Origin: JAWLFI01 sp964627995
GTDB taxonomy: Bacteria; Bacteroidota; Bacteroidia; Chitinophagales; Saprospiraceae
Direction: 5' to 3'
Length of the DNA stretch: 60,865 nucleotides
NCBI GenBank assembly: GCA_964627995.1
Contig: CAZVLN010000012.1
Coordinates: forward strand, 1-60,865
In this document: positions 42,289 to 51,426 of the stretch, piece after piece
How positions within the stretch are numbered: position 1 is the first letter of the stretch
How the letters are laid out: each line of letters starts with the position of its first letter
Notes under the pieces: model-generated
Told to the model about the DNA's origin: nothing
The model's database searches: none
Seen by the model: the letters and a program-made list of their open reading frames with translations, nothing else
Program-made: the position numbers and the translations under genes

Positions 42289-43824
42289 ATGAAACAAACA
42301 ATTACATGTATAGGTATATTAATTTTTCTGACTTCACTTATGTCAGCTCAAACTCGTTATATCGATGAGGTATTTTCTGATGTTGAAGTTACTCGAGATG
42401 TAACATACGGCGTTAATGCTACAGTTCTCGCACTACCTCAGGTAGGAGAAGCTATTCCGCAGGAATTAAAGCTGGACTTTTACCAGCCTGTTGGTGATAC
42501 AGTATCAGAACGACCTTTAGTCATTATTTTCCATACGGGAAACTTCTTACCACATCCTCAAAACGGAAGTACGGGAGGAACGCGAACAGATTCAGCCATT
42601 GTTGAAGTGGCAAACCGTCTGGCGCGCATGGGGTACGTTACAGCTTGTGCCAGCTACAGGTTGGGTTGGAATCCGACTGCCCAAGAGCAAGAGGAGCGAA
42701 TTTTCACTTTGATAAATGCAGCTTACAGAGGCGTGCAGGATGCACGGACAGCGATTAAATTCTTTCGTCGAAATGCAGCAGAAGCTGGAAATACATACGG
42801 CGTAGATGCTGATAAGATTGTTTTGTGGGGAAGCGGTACCGGAGGGTATGTTACCTTAAACACGGCTGTTTTGGATGATTACAATAAAATTCCTGCAACA
42901 CCTGGCGGCAAGTTCTTAACCGAAGTAGGAGGGCAGCCTTTCCCAATGGTGTTAGAAGCAGTTAATGGTGATATAAACTGTGACTCTGTGGGAGTTGTTC
43001 CTCAGAATTTCCCAGGATTTCCAGCGGGTGACACCTTAAATTACCCCAATCACGTCGGTTACAGCGCTGACTTTAATCTTTCTGTAAATATGGGAGGTGC
43101 ATGTGGCGATACGTCTTGGATTGACCCGGGTCAGGTTCCTATCATTTCTTACCATGTACCTACCGATCCAAATGCACCCTACATGGGAGATATTTTGCTG
43201 GTTCCAGGGTTCAATCTACCCGTAGTAGAGGTTTTTGGAGCCTATACCGTTCAAGAGTTTACGAACCGATATGGCAACAATGATGCTTTTGCCGGAATGA
43301 CTTTCGAGAATGACTTCTCGGATGTAGCGAATAGCAGAAATGATGGCCTTGATGGATTATACCCGATTATCGGAACATCAGGTCCCGATGATTCTGCCCC
43401 ATGGCAGTGGTGGAATCCCGATGAAAATGCGAATCATGGGAATGGTATCATGTCTAATCCGGGAATGAGTGCAGAGAAAGGACGTACATATTTAGATACC
43501 ATCATCGGATATTATGCGCCTAGAGCATGTGTGGTTTTAGGTTTGGATTGTGAAGAAACTTCTTCGGCCGAGAATCCGACCGAAAGTCAATTTACAGTGG
43601 CTCCGACACCCGCTCTAAATGTGATGCGCATTCAATCAGATAGAGATGATTTGATAACAGATTGGCAATTGGTCGATATGCAAGGAAAAGTCATGAGAGA
43701 ACGACGGGGCATTAACAACCAGAATGACTTTGTTCGTAGAAATGGGCTGGCCAGCGGGCAATATGTATTGCGCGTTCGTTTTGCTAGTGATAAGGTGCAA
43801 TCTAAATTGGTTATTTTCCAATAA
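42289..43824 (+). CDS. T9SS-exported alpha/beta-hydrolase-like protein, nucleophile not recognisable
   Basis: A 511-residue exported protein: signal peptide (LIFLTSLMSAQ), an alpha/beta-hydrolase region of carboxylesterase type (about 60-400) and a type A Por sorting domain (430-511, GLASGQYVLRVRF). Strand and helix landmarks are clear: PLVIIFHTGNFL, ARMGYVTACASYRLGWNP and DARTAIKFFRRNAAEAGNTY. The nucleophile elbow reads VLWGSGTGGYV near residues 178-188, where esterases have G-x-S-x-G; here the expected Ser is Gly, with Ser one position earlier. The protein may therefore be an inactive binder or use another residue. It follows the TonB receptor and ends at a strong terminator. Confidence 0.75.
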   Translation: MKQTITCIGILIFLTSLMSAQTRYIDEVFSDVEVTRDVTYGVNATVLALPQVGEAIPQELKLDFYQPVGDTVSERPLVIIFHTGNFLPHPQNGSTGGTRTDSAIVEVANRLARMGYVTACASYRLGWNPTAQEQEERIFTLINAAYRGVQDARTAIKFFRRNAAEAGNTYGVDADKIVLWGSGTGGYVTLNTAVLDDYNKIPATPGGKFLTEVGGQPFPMVLEAVNGDINCDSVGVVPQNFPGFPAGDTLNYPNHVGYSADFNLSVNMGGACGDTSWIDPGQVPIISYHVPTDPNAPYMGDILLVPGFNLPVVEVFGAYTVQEFTNRYGNNDAFAGMTFENDFSDVANSRNDGLDGLYPIIGTSGPDDSAPWQWWNPDENANHGNGIMSNPGMSAEKGRTYLDTIIGYYAPRACVVLGLDCEETSSAENPTESQFTVAPTPALNVMRIQSDRDDLITDWQLVDMQGKVMRERRGINNQNDFVRRNGLASGQYVLRVRFASDKVQSKLVIFQ

Positions 43825-43840
43825 TAGGTAGCAATGAATC

Positions 43841-43878
43841 AAAAAAAGCGGCTAAATTAATTTAGCCGCTTTTTTTTT
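43841..43878. terminator. Bidirectional intrinsic terminator
   Basis: A 24-base perfect palindrome (43847-43870, AGCGGCTAAATT and its complement) flanked by an A-run upstream and nine T downstream, between convergent genes ending at 43824 and 43899. It should stop transcription from both sides. Confidence 0.92.
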
Positions 43879-43898
43879 GCCCTCGATAAAAGCCTGAT

Positions 43899-44435
43899 CT
43901 ACTCCTGATTGTCCTGGAAATTTAGCTCAAATCCAATTTTTTGATTTGGTTCGTCGTCGTCAAAATCCTCCATCAGAGTGATTTCGGAAATAAACTCTTC
44001 CATATGCCGAATGAGATAGGGTTTTTTAAGCTCTTCAGGACGATAAATCGCTAAGGTTTTGGGTTGATGAGGTTGACCGTAATTTTCTATGTACGGATAA
44101 TTTATCATAACCATAATTTTTCCGTTAAAAAGCTGCTGGTATAGCAGAGCTCCATTATGTTTGATCATATGGCGATCTACATTTTCACTAACTTTTTGAA
44201 ATAGTCCGCTTTTGGATTGACCTAAAGTAAGAACTACTGCCTCGAGATTTTCGATTTGAGTTTTACTAATAACTTCAGCATCTAAGCCGCTTAGTTCTAT
44301 CATTTCTTCCAGGTCCTGGATGATTTCGTCTTTTAATTGCTCTTTCCAGACTTTCCTATAATTCAGGGTGTTTGAGGTGACCTCTTTGTACTTTTTTACC
44401 TTTTGGACGAGGTTTCTTACTTCTGTTGGGTTCAT
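43899..44435 (-). CDS. Conserved hypothetical protein
   Basis: A 178-residue soluble protein with no recognised domain. The first half is helical and charged (VRNLVQKVKKYKEVTSNTLN), the second half beta-rich (GKIMVMINYPYIENYGQPHQ), with an acidic C-terminus. There is no signal peptide. It converges on the hydrolase gene across the terminator at 43841 and is divergent from the YtxH/holin-like operon, 129 bp away, from which it may share a promoter region. Confidence 0.65.
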   Translation of the reverse strand: MNPTEVRNLVQKVKKYKEVTSNTLNYRKVWKEQLKDEIIQDLEEMIELSGLDAEVISKTQIENLEAVVLTLGQSKSGLFQKVSENVDRHMIKHNGALLYQQLFNGKIMVMINYPYIENYGQPHQPKTLAIYRPEELKKPYLIRHMEEFISEITLMEDFDDDEPNQKIGFELNFQDNQE

Positions 44436-44564
44436 ATGTTTATTTTAAGTTGGTACGAATATTGATGAATATAATAATAATTGAAGGATGATTCAGCACA
44501 TCTCATGTGGTTTGTTGTAATATGTTAATAGTGAACAACTTATATTAATACATGTTATAAAGAC

Positions 44565-44867
44565 ATGGCAAGTAAAAAACACCTTAAAGAAGAAGCGTTG
44601 GCAATGATAGACTCATTAAATGAGAATATTCATGAAATTGAATTGAGCATTAAATCAGGCGCGGATGAAGTTGATCAAGAAATCACCACTCATCTAACAG
44701 CTTTGAAGAAAGTTAGACTACAATTACGTCTGGTATTAGATAAATATAATTTGAGCCAAGTAAATGATGATGCTGAAAAAGCCAACGAAATTTGGGAGAT
44801 AATTTCTGATGGCCGAAAAGTACTCTCAGAAAAGAAAAGAATTTTTGATAATAGAACAAATAAATAA
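44565..44867 (+). CDS. Small helical protein opening the envelope-stress-type operon
   Basis: A 100-residue protein that is almost entirely charged helix (DSLNENIHEIELSIKSGADE), with no membrane segment. No family assigned. It lies 3 bp before the YtxH gene and is first of four closely spaced genes (44565-45847) that resemble, in type and order, the E. coli yqjC-yqjD-yqjE-yqjK envelope cluster. A role at the membrane is inferred from this context only. Confidence 0.6.
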   Translation: MASKKHLKEEALAMIDSLNENIHEIELSIKSGADEVDQEITTHLTALKKVRLQLRLVLDKYNLSQVNDDAEKANEIWEIISDGRKVLSEKKRIFDNRTNK

Positions 44868-44870
44868 GTT

Positions 44871-45254
44871 ATGAAGAAAGGAACAAAATTTGGATTAGGA
44901 TTTGGATTAGGAGCTATAGTAGGTGGTATTGCAGGTTATTATCTTTCAAGTGATGAGGGAAAAAAAATGCGTAAAAAGGCTGGGAAAGAGTTTAGTAAAT
45001 TTGAGAAAAATTCCAGAAAAGTACTGCAGGAAAAGTCAGATGAAATTTCTGAGAATATTCAAGGGTTTATTGAAAAAGCCGAAGGGCAAATTCAAACAGC
45101 TGTTTCTAAATTTGACGAGTTAAGGGAGTCATCCGTCAAGCGAGCTAAAAAAGGCATAGAGGCTTCAGAAGAGCTAGTTTCTAAGGGTACAAAGAAAGCC
45201 CAGGAAAAAATAGAAAAGTCAGCACAAAAAGCTAAAGAGGCTTTGGACGGGTAA
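44871..45254 (+). CDS. YtxH-domain protein
   Basis: A 127-residue protein with an N-terminal glycine-rich membrane segment (FGLGFGLGAIVGGIAGYYLS) followed by SSDEGKKMRKKAGK, the YtxH signature, and a long Lys/Glu-rich amphipathic helix. YtxH proteins are membrane-anchored, general-stress-associated and of unknown mechanism. It is second in the operon. Confidence 0.85.
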   Translation: MKKGTKFGLGFGLGAIVGGIAGYYLSSDEGKKMRKKAGKEFSKFEKNSRKVLQEKSDEISENIQGFIEKAEGQIQTAVSKFDELRESSVKRAKKGIEASEELVSKGTKKAQEKIEKSAQKAKEALDG

Positions 45255-45274
45255 GAACTATTTAATGTGATTTA

Positions 45275-45610
45275 ATGAAAAACTATTTATCAGAACTATC
45301 AGTTCTTCTCAAAAAGTATATTGAACTCAGTGTTGAAGAGTTAAGACTTGGGCAGACACAGATGTTTGTTAACTTATTGGCAGGCTTAATGGCTTTCTCT
45401 TTAATTGGAGTGATATTATTTATTATTGTTATTCTGTTAACTCTATCGCTTTGTTTATTCTTGGCAGATCTTTTTGAATCTTTACCCTTGGGCTTATTAG
45501 GGGGAGCTGGAATTTTGGCTATATTTTTCATTATTCTTCAAGCTTTTAATTATCGGCTTCTTTTACGACCGATAAAAAATATGATTGTCAACATAATTTC
45601 TGAAGACTAA
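45275..45610 (+). CDS. Phage-holin-superfamily-like membrane protein (YqjE-type)
   Basis: A 111-residue protein. An N-terminal amphipathic helix (LLKKYIELSVEELRLGQTQM) precedes two membrane helices (about 30-58 and 62-88), the layout of the holin_3_6/YqjE family. These are chromosomal membrane proteins, not phage lysis genes; no other phage gene is near. It lies 20 bp after the YtxH gene. Confidence 0.75.
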   Translation: MKNYLSELSVLLKKYIELSVEELRLGQTQMFVNLLAGLMAFSLIGVILFIIVILLTLSLCLFLADLFESLPLGLLGGAGILAIFFIILQAFNYRLLLRPIKNMIVNIISED

Positions 45611-45613
45611 CTA

Positions 45614-45847
45614 ATGAGTAAGTATTCGTCATATCAAGATATCGTCCGGCGCAAAAAAGAGGTTCATCTTCAACGTAAATTTTTATGGGATGAAATTTCT
45701 GAATTGCATAAGTCGAATTCGAAAAATCAATCGTCTTTTTGGGTACGACAACTTTTGTCGGTCGACCCCTCGGTAGTGCTACAAACGTGGAAAGTGGCAG
45801 TCAAGGTAGGACAGTTTTTCAAAAGCAAGTCTAAAAATGAAGATTAG
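45614..45847 (+). CDS. Small basic protein closing the YtxH/holin-like operon
   Basis: A 77-residue basic protein (YSSYQDIVRRKKEVHLQRKF), starting 3 bp after the holin-like gene. Sequence family is not recognised; by position it matches the small yqjK-type genes that close similar operons. No signal peptide or membrane helix is clear. Confidence 0.6.
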   Translation: MSKYSSYQDIVRRKKEVHLQRKFLWDEISELHKSNSKNQSSFWVRQLLSVDPSVVLQTWKVAVKVGQFFKSKSKNED

Positions 45848-45973
45848 AAGGTTTTTAAGCCATCTATAGAGAATTTGGGCCACTTTTTTAAGTTTTCTTA
45901 GATTAAGGAAAGCGAATAAGAGCTCTATTATAAAAGTATAGTTTTACAAATTCAGTGTTCTAAAAAAATAAGA

Positions 45974-46798
45974 TTACATTTCCTCTCCGCAATTTTTGCA
46001 ATAATTAGCCTTTAAATCGTGACCATAAGTTGCGCAATTAGAGCAATGTTGAGTGTTTTTTTGAATACTTTTCTGGTGACTCATTTCTGAAGTTACAATT
46101 CCAGTTGGTACAGCAATAATTGCATAACCGAGTATCATAATTAAAGCGGCTAAAGATTGTCCGGGAATCGTTTGAGGAGCAATATCTCCGTATCCTACAG
46201 TTGTGAGTGTGACTATAGCCCAATAAATGCTAATAGGGATACTTGTAAAACCATTTTCGCTTCCTTCAATCAAATACATTAAGGTTCCAAGAATGATAAC
46301 GGAGGTGAACACCGTAAATAGAAAAACGATAATTTTTTCTCGGCTAGCTTGTAAAGCACGTTGAAGTAATGAAGCTTCTCCGATGAATCTCGACATTTTG
46401 AGGATTCTAAACACACGTAATAACCGAATACTACGAACTACTATCAGAGATTGCGTTCCTACTAAGAGTAGGCTTAAGTATGTGGGTAGAATAGATAATA
46501 AGTCAATTATTCCATAGAAACTGGTAATATAATTCCAGGGCTTCTTAATAATAACAATTCTAGCTATATATTCGAGCGTAAAAATAACAGTAAAAACCCA
46601 TTCAATAATATATAAAAACCATCCATATTCTGTTTGTATTTCCGTTACACTTTCTAACATAACTACAAATACGCTGAGAATAATTGCAACTAGCAATCCG
46701 ACATCAAAATATTTGCCAGCAGGTGTATCTGCTTCAAAAATAATGTCATGCAGAAGACCTTTCCAACTTTGATGATTCGATTTTTTCTCTTCCTTCAT
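45974..46798 (-). CDS. Voltage-gated-type K+ channel with C-terminal zinc ribbon
   Basis: A 274-residue inner-membrane protein with six membrane segments. S4 carries regularly spaced arginines (VVRSIRLLRVFRILKMSRF), and the pore has the K+ selectivity filter TLTTVGYGDIAP. The C-terminal cytoplasmic tail ends in a four-cysteine zinc ribbon, CSNCATYGHDLKANYCKNCG, an unusual cap that may bind metal or tether the tetramer. It is divergent from the ABC transporter genes, with 174 bp between starts. It should set membrane potential; gating has to be tested. Confidence 0.92.
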   Translation of the reverse strand: MKEEKKSNHQSWKGLLHDIIFEADTPAGKYFDVGLLVAIILSVFVVMLESVTEIQTEYGWFLYIIEWVFTVIFTLEYIARIVIIKKPWNYITSFYGIIDLLSILPTYLSLLLVGTQSLIVVRSIRLLRVFRILKMSRFIGEASLLQRALQASREKIIVFLFTVFTSVIILGTLMYLIEGSENGFTSIPISIYWAIVTLTTVGYGDIAPQTIPGQSLAALIMILGYAIIAVPTGIVTSEMSHQKSIQKNTQHCSNCATYGHDLKANYCKNCGEEM

Positions 46799-46837
46799 AC
46801 TCTATTCCTTCGCAAAGTAAATTCGTGTGTTGGCTAA

Positions 46838-46858
46838 TATACTATGAAAAGTAGTATA
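46838..46858. promoter_or_regulatory. Inverted repeat in the divergent channel/ABC promoter region
   Basis: TATACTA (46838-46844) and TAGTATA (46852-46858) form a perfect 7-bp inverted repeat with a 7-base spacer, 40 bp from the channel start. A candidate operator, possibly for the metal-related ABC operon; no regulator can be named. Confidence 0.35.
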
Positions 46859-46972
46859 ATAACAATGTGTTATGCGACTGTATTCATGGCATGAAAGTAT
46901 AATCTCGGTAAAAAATAAAATTTGATAAACAATGATACTTGTTTTTTCATATATTGAGTCAAAGAAAAAAGT

Positions 46973-47599
46973 ATGCTGGCTAGTTCAAGTTTGACATATT
47001 CATATGCTGGGGGGCCACTTTTATCATTCCCTGATATTTCTGTTGAACCTGACAGCTGTTTATTAATTCTTGGGGAGTCGGGTAGCGGTAAAACAACCTT
47101 ATTGCAAATAATAGCAGGCATGCTTCCTCCTAAATCCGGAGAAATCTCAGTCGCAGGTAAGTCTTTGTATACATTATCGAATGCTGAACGAGATCAGTTC
47201 AGGGGCCGTCAAATGGGCTTAGTTTTTCAAAAGTCTCTTTTCATTGAGTCGCTGACAGTTATTCAAAACCTCCAGGCTGCTGCTTTTTTTGCGGGTAAAA
47301 CATTGAGTAGGTCAGAAGGTGAACATTTGCTTGAGCGCTTAAATATTAATGACAAAGCTGATAGCCTGCCTCAACGATTAAGTGTAGGTGAGCAGCAGCG
47401 TGCTGGAATAGCAGCAGCTCTTGTCAACGAACCACAAATTATTTTAGCGGACGAACCGACATCGGCTTTAGACGATATTCATGCTGAAGCAGTTTATAAT
47501 TTATTGACAGAGGAGGCGAACCGTCTTCAGGCTGCCTTGGTGGTTGTCACTCATGACCAGCGATTGAAAGATAAAATACAACAAACTTTATCTTTATGA
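46973..47599 (+). CDS. ABC transporter ATPase (LolD/MacB type)
   Basis: A 208-residue ATPase with Walker A GESGSGKTTLLQII, Q-loop VFQKSLFIESL, a variant signature LSVGEQQRAGIAAALV in place of LSGGQ, Walker B IILADEPTSALDD and the switch His in VVVTHDQR. It belongs to the LolD/MacB group that drives lipoprotein, peptide or mechanotransmission permeases. It overlaps the FtsX-like permease gene by ATGA, so the two form one transporter. The permease's His-rich loop suggests a metal-linked job. Confidence 0.92.
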   Translation: MLASSSLTYSYAGGPLLSFPDISVEPDSCLLILGESGSGKTTLLQIIAGMLPPKSGEISVAGKSLYTLSNAERDQFRGRQMGLVFQKSLFIESLTVIQNLQAAAFFAGKTLSRSEGEHLLERLNINDKADSLPQRLSVGEQQRAGIAAALVNEPQIILADEPTSALDDIHAEAVYNLLTEEANRLQAALVVVTHDQRLKDKIQQTLSL

Positions 47600-49050
47600 A
47601 TCTTTTTTTTATAGCCTGGCAAAATATTCGACATCGGCCTACATCGGTGCTATTGAGCCTTATTTTATTTGCGTTGGGAATAGGCTTAGTTTCTTTTTTA
47701 TTACAGACAGATCGTCAAGTTCAACAAAAATTTGAAAATAATTTAGCTGGTGTTGATTTGGTCGTAGGAGCAAAGGGAAGTCCACTTCAACTCATTCTGA
47801 GTAATATGTATCACATTGATGCACCAACCGGCAATATATCCCTAAAGAGTGCTCGCCCTTTTTTGCGACCTGGGCACCCGCTTATCGAATTAGCTGTTCC
47901 CCTTTCTCTAGGAGATAGCTATAAAGGGTTTCGAATAGTTGGCTCGACGCACGACATCTTAACCCTTTACAATGTAACTGAAATACCAGATCGCCTTTGG
48001 GAAACAGATTTTGAAGTAAGTTTAGGGAGAGCGGTAGCTGAGAAGCTAAACCTTAAAGAAGGAGATCGATTTCAAAGTTCACACGGGTTTACAGATGACT
48101 TTCACAGTCATGACAAGGAGTTACTTGTGGTAAGCATATTGCCTCCCACCTCTACGGTTTTAGATCAGCTCATTTTGACTACGCCCGGCACATACTGGCA
48201 TATGCACTCAGACCATGAGGAGAACGTTGTTCCATCTGAAGACACCTCGGATCATCAAACGGCACATGAAAATAGAGGCTCTAATGGTCATCAACATGAT
48301 CATAAAGAAGCTCATGAAACGGAAGGCCACGAGCATACGCATTCAAAAAGCAAGCACAGTTCGGAATCGGCGAAGATCAGTGCACATAATGATGCTTCTA
48401 ACGAAAATAGTGCCGAGCAGGACTTAATTTCAAGCAAGGCGCAACCTCCAACTCAAGCCTCGGTCTCTTATTTGCTAAGTCAATCAGATAAATCAGATAT
48501 CACAGCGATGCTGTTGCGTTTTAAAGGCCGAAATTTTCAGGCTTTAAATTTGGGCAGGAATATAAATGAAAATACCGATTTACAGGCGGCCAGTCCTGCT
48601 ATTGAAATCAATAGATTATTTTCACTTTTAGATTCAGCTACTGCAGCCATAAAGGCTCTTGCGTGGGCAATTGTTTTTGTATCAGCTATAAGTATTTTTT
48701 TAGCTTTATATAATAAACTCAGAACTCGAAAATTTGAGTTGGCTTACATGAGAGTAAAGGGTGCTTCCCGAAAACAAGTGTTTTTTCTTATAACAATTGA
48801 GGGCTTAATGATTGCCTTTATTGGGATTCTCATCGGCTTTGGCCTTTCATATATAGGTCTATTTGCACTTTCCTCAAACTTGGAAAGCAACTACAACTAC
48901 AGTTTGTCTACTCTACAGTTAACACAAACTGAGCTTTGGGTGGCGCTTGCCGGCTTAGGTATTGGATTTCTCGCTTCCCTTATTCCTTCCATTCAGGCCT
49001 CGAGAACCAATATTTCCCTTATCTTAAATGAAGGGAACAGAAATTCCTAA
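47596..49050 (+). CDS. FtsX/MacB-type permease with a His-rich periplasmic loop
   Basis: A 484-residue permease with one N-terminal membrane helix (about 15-35), a large periplasmic part and three C-terminal helices (about 350-480), the FtsX layout. Residues 201-270 form a low-complexity insert with roughly 20 histidines (HMHSDHEEN, HQHDHKEAHETEGHEHTHSK), which should bind Zn, Ni or Cu. Similar His-rich permeases occur in zinc-related operons such as zrg of Vibrio, as I recall. The ATPase is encoded just upstream, and the following FG-GAP protein also ends in a His cluster. Transport of metal itself is not proved; the loop may only sense it. Confidence 0.85.
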   Translation: MNLFFIAWQNIRHRPTSVLLSLILFALGIGLVSFLLQTDRQVQQKFENNLAGVDLVVGAKGSPLQLILSNMYHIDAPTGNISLKSARPFLRPGHPLIELAVPLSLGDSYKGFRIVGSTHDILTLYNVTEIPDRLWETDFEVSLGRAVAEKLNLKEGDRFQSSHGFTDDFHSHDKELLVVSILPPTSTVLDQLILTTPGTYWHMHSDHEENVVPSEDTSDHQTAHENRGSNGHQHDHKEAHETEGHEHTHSKSKHSSESAKISAHNDASNENSAEQDLISSKAQPPTQASVSYLLSQSDKSDITAMLLRFKGRNFQALNLGRNINENTDLQAASPAIEINRLFSLLDSATAAIKALAWAIVFVSAISIFLALYNKLRTRKFELAYMRVKGASRKQVFFLITIEGLMIAFIGILIGFGLSYIGLFALSSNLESNYNYSLSTLQLTQTELWVALAGLGIGFLASLIPSIQASRTNISLILNEGNRNS

Positions 49051-49064
49051 AAAGTTCACTACTG

Positions 49065-51299
49065 ATGAAACAATTGCTTCTGCTACTTTCAATTTTGACT
49101 ATTTGTTCCTTTATATATTGCGATGTCGATTCGACCTCGACCGAACCACAAAAAGATCGATCCAAAACCGCCATGAATCATATTATAGACAGTATATATG
49201 ATAATATAAACCCTAGGTTTGCGATTTATGATAATAGGAAAAGAGCTGAATTATTAGCCGAAAAGCTGCGTCAGTCTCAATCTTCAGGCTTGGTATTTAG
49301 TTTCGCAAAAGAGAAGTTAAATGCCGGAGATACAAAAGATGCAATAGCGATAATTGAGAATGTATTCCAGAACAATCCCTCATTGAAGGAAGTCAATGAG
49401 CGGTCAAAAATGCTCCACGAATTTTTGGGTATTTGTTACTTGCGGTTGGCAGAACAAAATAATTGTTTGAATTATCACAGTCCAAATTCCTGCATAGTTC
49501 CTTTAAAGGATGGTGGAATTCACGTCGAGAAGGATCCTGCTGAGCGAGCACGGAAAATCTACACGGACCTTTATAATTTAAATCCCTCTGATTTCGAGGT
49601 CAGGTGGTTACTAAATATCTCCTATATGGCATTGGGTAAGTATCCTTCGGAGATCCCGGATGATATATATATTCCATTAAACAATGTCCCTGGCATTGAT
49701 GAGCTACCTAACATTGCTTCAAATATAGGTGTGGATGTAAATGATTTATCCGGTAGCGTTATCGCTGATGACTTTACCAATAATGGCTATTTGGATATTC
49801 TTGTTTCCTCATGGGGACGTCACGGCTCCATAAAATTATTTCAAAATAACGGTGAAAAAGGGTTTGCTGACCAAACGGTTAAAAGTAATTTAGATAGCGT
49901 TTATGGAGGGCTTAATATAAAGCAAGCTGATTTCAATAATGATGGGTGGATGGACTTCATTATTTTAAGAGGCGCTTGGAAATCAAACTTGGAGTGGGGA
50001 ATCCCTCCCAACTCGCTTATGAAAAACAACGGTGATGGTACATTTTCAGACGTTACTCTTGAAGCTGGCTTATATAGCAGATGTCCCACTCAGTCTGCCG
50101 TATGGCTTGATTATGATCTAGATGGATTTATTGATGTCTTTATTGCCAATGAAACAACTAAATCCAGCAGGCAGCCTTTTCCTTGCGAATTGTACAAGAA
50201 CCAAGGTGATGGTACATTTATAAATGTAGCGAAAGAGTTAGGTGTTGACTATGTCGGTTATTTTAAAGGAGTGGTAAGTGGCGACATTGATCGAGATGGT
50301 AGACCAGATGTTTTCTTGTCAAATTTAGATGGAGATAATATTCTCTTAAAAAACCAACTACTTAATGGGAAAGTCAGTTTTGCTGATGTCACTAAGCGTG
50401 CGGGTGTGCATAATCCTTTCTCTGCTTTTCCAGCTTGGTTTTTTGACTATAATCAGGATGGGTTTGAAGATATTTATATAGCGACTTTTGACAGTACCGC
50501 TTTTAAAGACCAATCAGGTCAGTTTGCAGCAGCTATGTTAGGAGAGACTGTAAATTGTGAACCTAACACGCTATATGAAAATCAAGGTGATGGCACCTTC
50601 CTAAATGTAACAGCAAAGGTTTTTGGCACCCACGCAATATCCACTATGGGGTGTAATTATGGTGATATGACAAATACGGGCTATCCGGATTTTTATTTGG
50701 GGACTGGCGCACCAGATTATCGAGCCGTTGTACCAAACCGATTATTTATTAATGAATCCGGCCAGACTTTTAAGGAAATAACTTTTTCTACACATACTGG
50801 ACATATTCAAAAAGGACATGGGATTGCTTTTGCTGACTTTAATCAAAGTGGCAGTCAGGATATTTATGCAGTAATGGGTGGAGCATTTTCTGGAGATGTT
50901 TTTCACAACGCAATGTATGAGACCCCAAAAAGCTCTAAGGCTTGGTTGAAATTGCGATTAGTAGGAGCGACAAGTAATCGAGTAGCATTGGGAGCTCATA
51001 TACAGGTTTATGGAAAAAATTCCCAGAGTGACCTGATAAAGCGCTACAGCACGGTATCATCCGGAGCTAGCTTTGGTGGGAATCCTACTGAAGTTCATAT
51101 TGGATTGGATGAGATGACTATTATTGATTCTTTGGTTATCAGATGGCCTAACGCAATTTCTACGCGTAGTGTTTTTGACAATATTGAAATAAATGAACGA
51201 TATCGCGTACAAGAAAATGGAAGTTATACAAGATTTCCGATTCAACCATTCACCTATCCAGAAAATGGACACAGTCACGGCCATGATCATCATATGTAA
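49065..51299 (+). CDS. Exported FG-GAP/ASPIC-UnbV protein with His-rich C-terminus
   Basis: A 744-residue protein with an export signal (LLLLLSILTICSFIYC, possibly a weak lipobox). Residues 45-215 look like TPR-type helices. FG-GAP repeats with calcium-binding DxDxDG-like loops (FNNDGWMDF, YDLDGFIDV, IDRDGRPDV, YNQDGFEDI) span about 230-620. An ASPIC/UnbV domain follows (about 640-720, SSGASFGGNPTEVHIGLDE), then a tail GHSHGHDHHM. It starts 15 bp after the His-rich permease gene, so the two may form a metal-linked operon. Function of CRTAC1-type proteins is mostly unknown. Confidence 0.85.
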   Translation: MKQLLLLLSILTICSFIYCDVDSTSTEPQKDRSKTAMNHIIDSIYDNINPRFAIYDNRKRAELLAEKLRQSQSSGLVFSFAKEKLNAGDTKDAIAIIENVFQNNPSLKEVNERSKMLHEFLGICYLRLAEQNNCLNYHSPNSCIVPLKDGGIHVEKDPAERARKIYTDLYNLNPSDFEVRWLLNISYMALGKYPSEIPDDIYIPLNNVPGIDELPNIASNIGVDVNDLSGSVIADDFTNNGYLDILVSSWGRHGSIKLFQNNGEKGFADQTVKSNLDSVYGGLNIKQADFNNDGWMDFIILRGAWKSNLEWGIPPNSLMKNNGDGTFSDVTLEAGLYSRCPTQSAVWLDYDLDGFIDVFIANETTKSSRQPFPCELYKNQGDGTFINVAKELGVDYVGYFKGVVSGDIDRDGRPDVFLSNLDGDNILLKNQLLNGKVSFADVTKRAGVHNPFSAFPAWFFDYNQDGFEDIYIATFDSTAFKDQSGQFAAAMLGETVNCEPNTLYENQGDGTFLNVTAKVFGTHAISTMGCNYGDMTNTGYPDFYLGTGAPDYRAVVPNRLFINESGQTFKEITFSTHTGHIQKGHGIAFADFNQSGSQDIYAVMGGAFSGDVFHNAMYETPKSSKAWLKLRLVGATSNRVALGAHIQVYGKNSQSDLIKRYSTVSSGASFGGNPTEVHIGLDEMTIIDSLVIRWPNAISTRSVFDNIEINERYRVQENGSYTRFPIQPFTYPENGHSHGHDHHM

Positions 51300-51343
51300 G
51301 GCGCTAAAATAGGGCTATCCCTTAAATGTTACTGAAATAACTA

Positions 51344-51373
51344 TTGGTTTGTTACAACTAGTTGTTACTTTTG
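51344..51373 (+). promoter_or_regulatory. Promoter of the haloperoxidase-type gene
   Basis: TTGG (51344-51347), an 18-base spacer and TACTTTTG (51366-51373) fit the Bacteroidota promoter. The -7 element lies downstream of an in-frame ATG at 51349, which therefore cannot be on this transcript; the start at 51427 is supported. Confidence 0.5.
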
Positions 51374-51426
51374 CGTTTGATTTCGACAAAAATTTAAAAG
51401 GCTACAACAATAGAAATACTTGCACT

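Noticed and set aside
45275..45610. Phage holin, hint of a prophage
   Set aside because: The protein is of the chromosomal YqjE/holin-superfamily type and lies with a YtxH gene; no phage structural, lysis or integrase genes are present.
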